64,000 nucleotides of DNA from Muribaculaceae bacterium (GTDB lineage Bacteria; Bacteroidota; Bacteroidia; Bacteroidales; Muribaculaceae): positions 746,262 to 810,261 of the forward strand of contig JAMPGA010000001.1 of the NCBI GenBank assembly GCA_023664185.1, written 5' to 3'. The translations under genes and the position numbers were made by a program. Below are positions 63,597 through 64,000 of the stretch, in pieces (within the stretch, counting starts at the first letter, position 1; each line of letters opens with the position of its first letter). Under the pieces are notes generated by a model that did not search any database, was not told where the DNA came from, and was given only the letters and a program-made list of their open reading frames with translations.

Positions 63597-64000
63597 TTAG
63601 AAGAATTTTGTAGGCTCGCCGAGGATATCGGAGAGGATATTGTTGGCCAGACGTGAGGCGCCGATGCGGAAGAACTCGTTGGTCTGCACCCATTTGTCGC
63701 CCAGCACGGTGCGCACGATGGTGTAGTATTTCAGAGCCTCCTCGGTGGTCGATACGCCGCCCGAAGCCTTGAAGCCCACCATGCGGCCGGTCTTCTCGTA
63801 GTACTCCTTGATACATTCACACATCACATAGGCAGCCTCGAGCGAAGCGCCGTCATATTCCTTGCCGGTGGAGGTCTTGATGAAATCGGCATCTGAGTAC
63901 ATGCTCAGCAGCGAGGCATTGCGAATGTTCTCGGCTGTCTTGAGGGCTCCGGTCTCAAGGATCACCTTGAGCAGGGAGTCGCGGCAAGAGTGTTTCATCT
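63597..64000 (-). CDS. deoC: Deoxyribose-phosphate aldolase, C-terminal part (gene runs out of the window)
   Basis: The 5' part lies beyond 64000; the visible frame has no true start. Cleaves 2-deoxyribose 5-phosphate to glyceraldehyde 3-phosphate and acetaldehyde. The Schiff-base Lys is in DFIKTSTGKEYDGA and the second catalytic Lys in MVGFKASGGVSTTEEALKYY. The ending FRIGASRLANNILSDI is the family C-terminus. Confidence 0.96.
   Translation of the reverse strand, partial: MKHSCRDSLLKVILETGALKTAENIRNASLLSMYSDADFIKTSTGKEYDGASLEAAYVMCECIKEYYEKTGRMVGFKASGGVSTTEEALKYYTIVRTVLGDKWVQTNEFFRIGASRLANNILSDILGEPTKFF

Overview
The window comes from a member of the Bacteroidota, most likely order Bacteroidales (a GC-rich, Muribaculaceae-like gut lineage would fit, but this is inference). 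Evidence: promoters of the TTTG-N19/20-TAnnTTTG type, a complete gldK-gldL-gldM-gldN/porP/porT type IX secretion (T9SS) core, a Nudix-type sugar regulator in front of xylBAE, long Bacteroidota-style LepB and NifJ proteins, and many intergenic palindromes. It is ordinary chromosome: there is no prophage, CRISPR array or conjugative element. The main mobile DNA is a 358-bp MITE.

Layout. 0.3-3.9 kb (+): pyruvate:ferredoxin oxidoreductase. 4.1-11.9 kb (-): T9SS operon porT-porP-gldK-gldL-gldM-gldN followed by a translationally coupled glycosyltransferase. 11.95-12.31 kb: MITE directly upstream of porT. 12.4-17.1 kb (-): phospholipid genes psd-pssA-DUF4834, then asd and a long-chain acyl-CoA ligase. 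17.5-23.4 kb (-): Nudix regulator-xylB-xylA-xylE-eda, a xylose operon ending in a KDPG-type aldolase and a strong terminator. 23.8-24.9 kb (+): OmpA-type protein. 25-29.5 kb (-): ECF sigma factor-porin-dapB-lepB-wbqC. 29.9-30.6 kb (-): OmpA-like lipoprotein. 30.8-35.0 kb (+): EamA transporter and a tricorn-like protease. 35.0-35.5 kb: repeat-rich spacer. 35.5-40.5 kb (-): two rhomboid proteases, a membrane EEP-family protein and an M3 peptidase. 40.7 kb (+): initiator tRNA. 40.9-43.0 kb (-): CPA2 antiporter. 43.1-51.2 kb (+): envelope/repair operon surA-like, OstA-like, mutL, DUF4105 and a degenerate alkaline-phosphatase-fold protein. 51.3-59.4 kb (+): secA, S24 regulator, GH28, yifB and a WYL regulator. 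59.3-60.7 kb (-): PadR-PspC pair. 60.9-64.0 kb (-): 7TM-HD phosphodiesterase, a small GYF_2 membrane protein and the end of deoC.

Themes. The window is rich in cell-envelope genes: T9SS, SecA, signal peptidase, SurA/OstA, OmpA proteins, phosphatidylethanolamine synthesis and rhomboids. The most unusual signals are: the MITE (TTA target duplication, 35-nt terminal repeats, nested 93-nt hairpin) placed about 6 bp from the porT start; two identical 30-nt hairpins and a second palindrome family dispersed between genes; a phosphatase-fold protein that seems to have lost its metal ligands; a MutL without its endonuclease motif; and an aldolase in the xylose operon. I did not find a clearly new multi-gene system. 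All function calls rest on motifs read by eye; no database search was possible.
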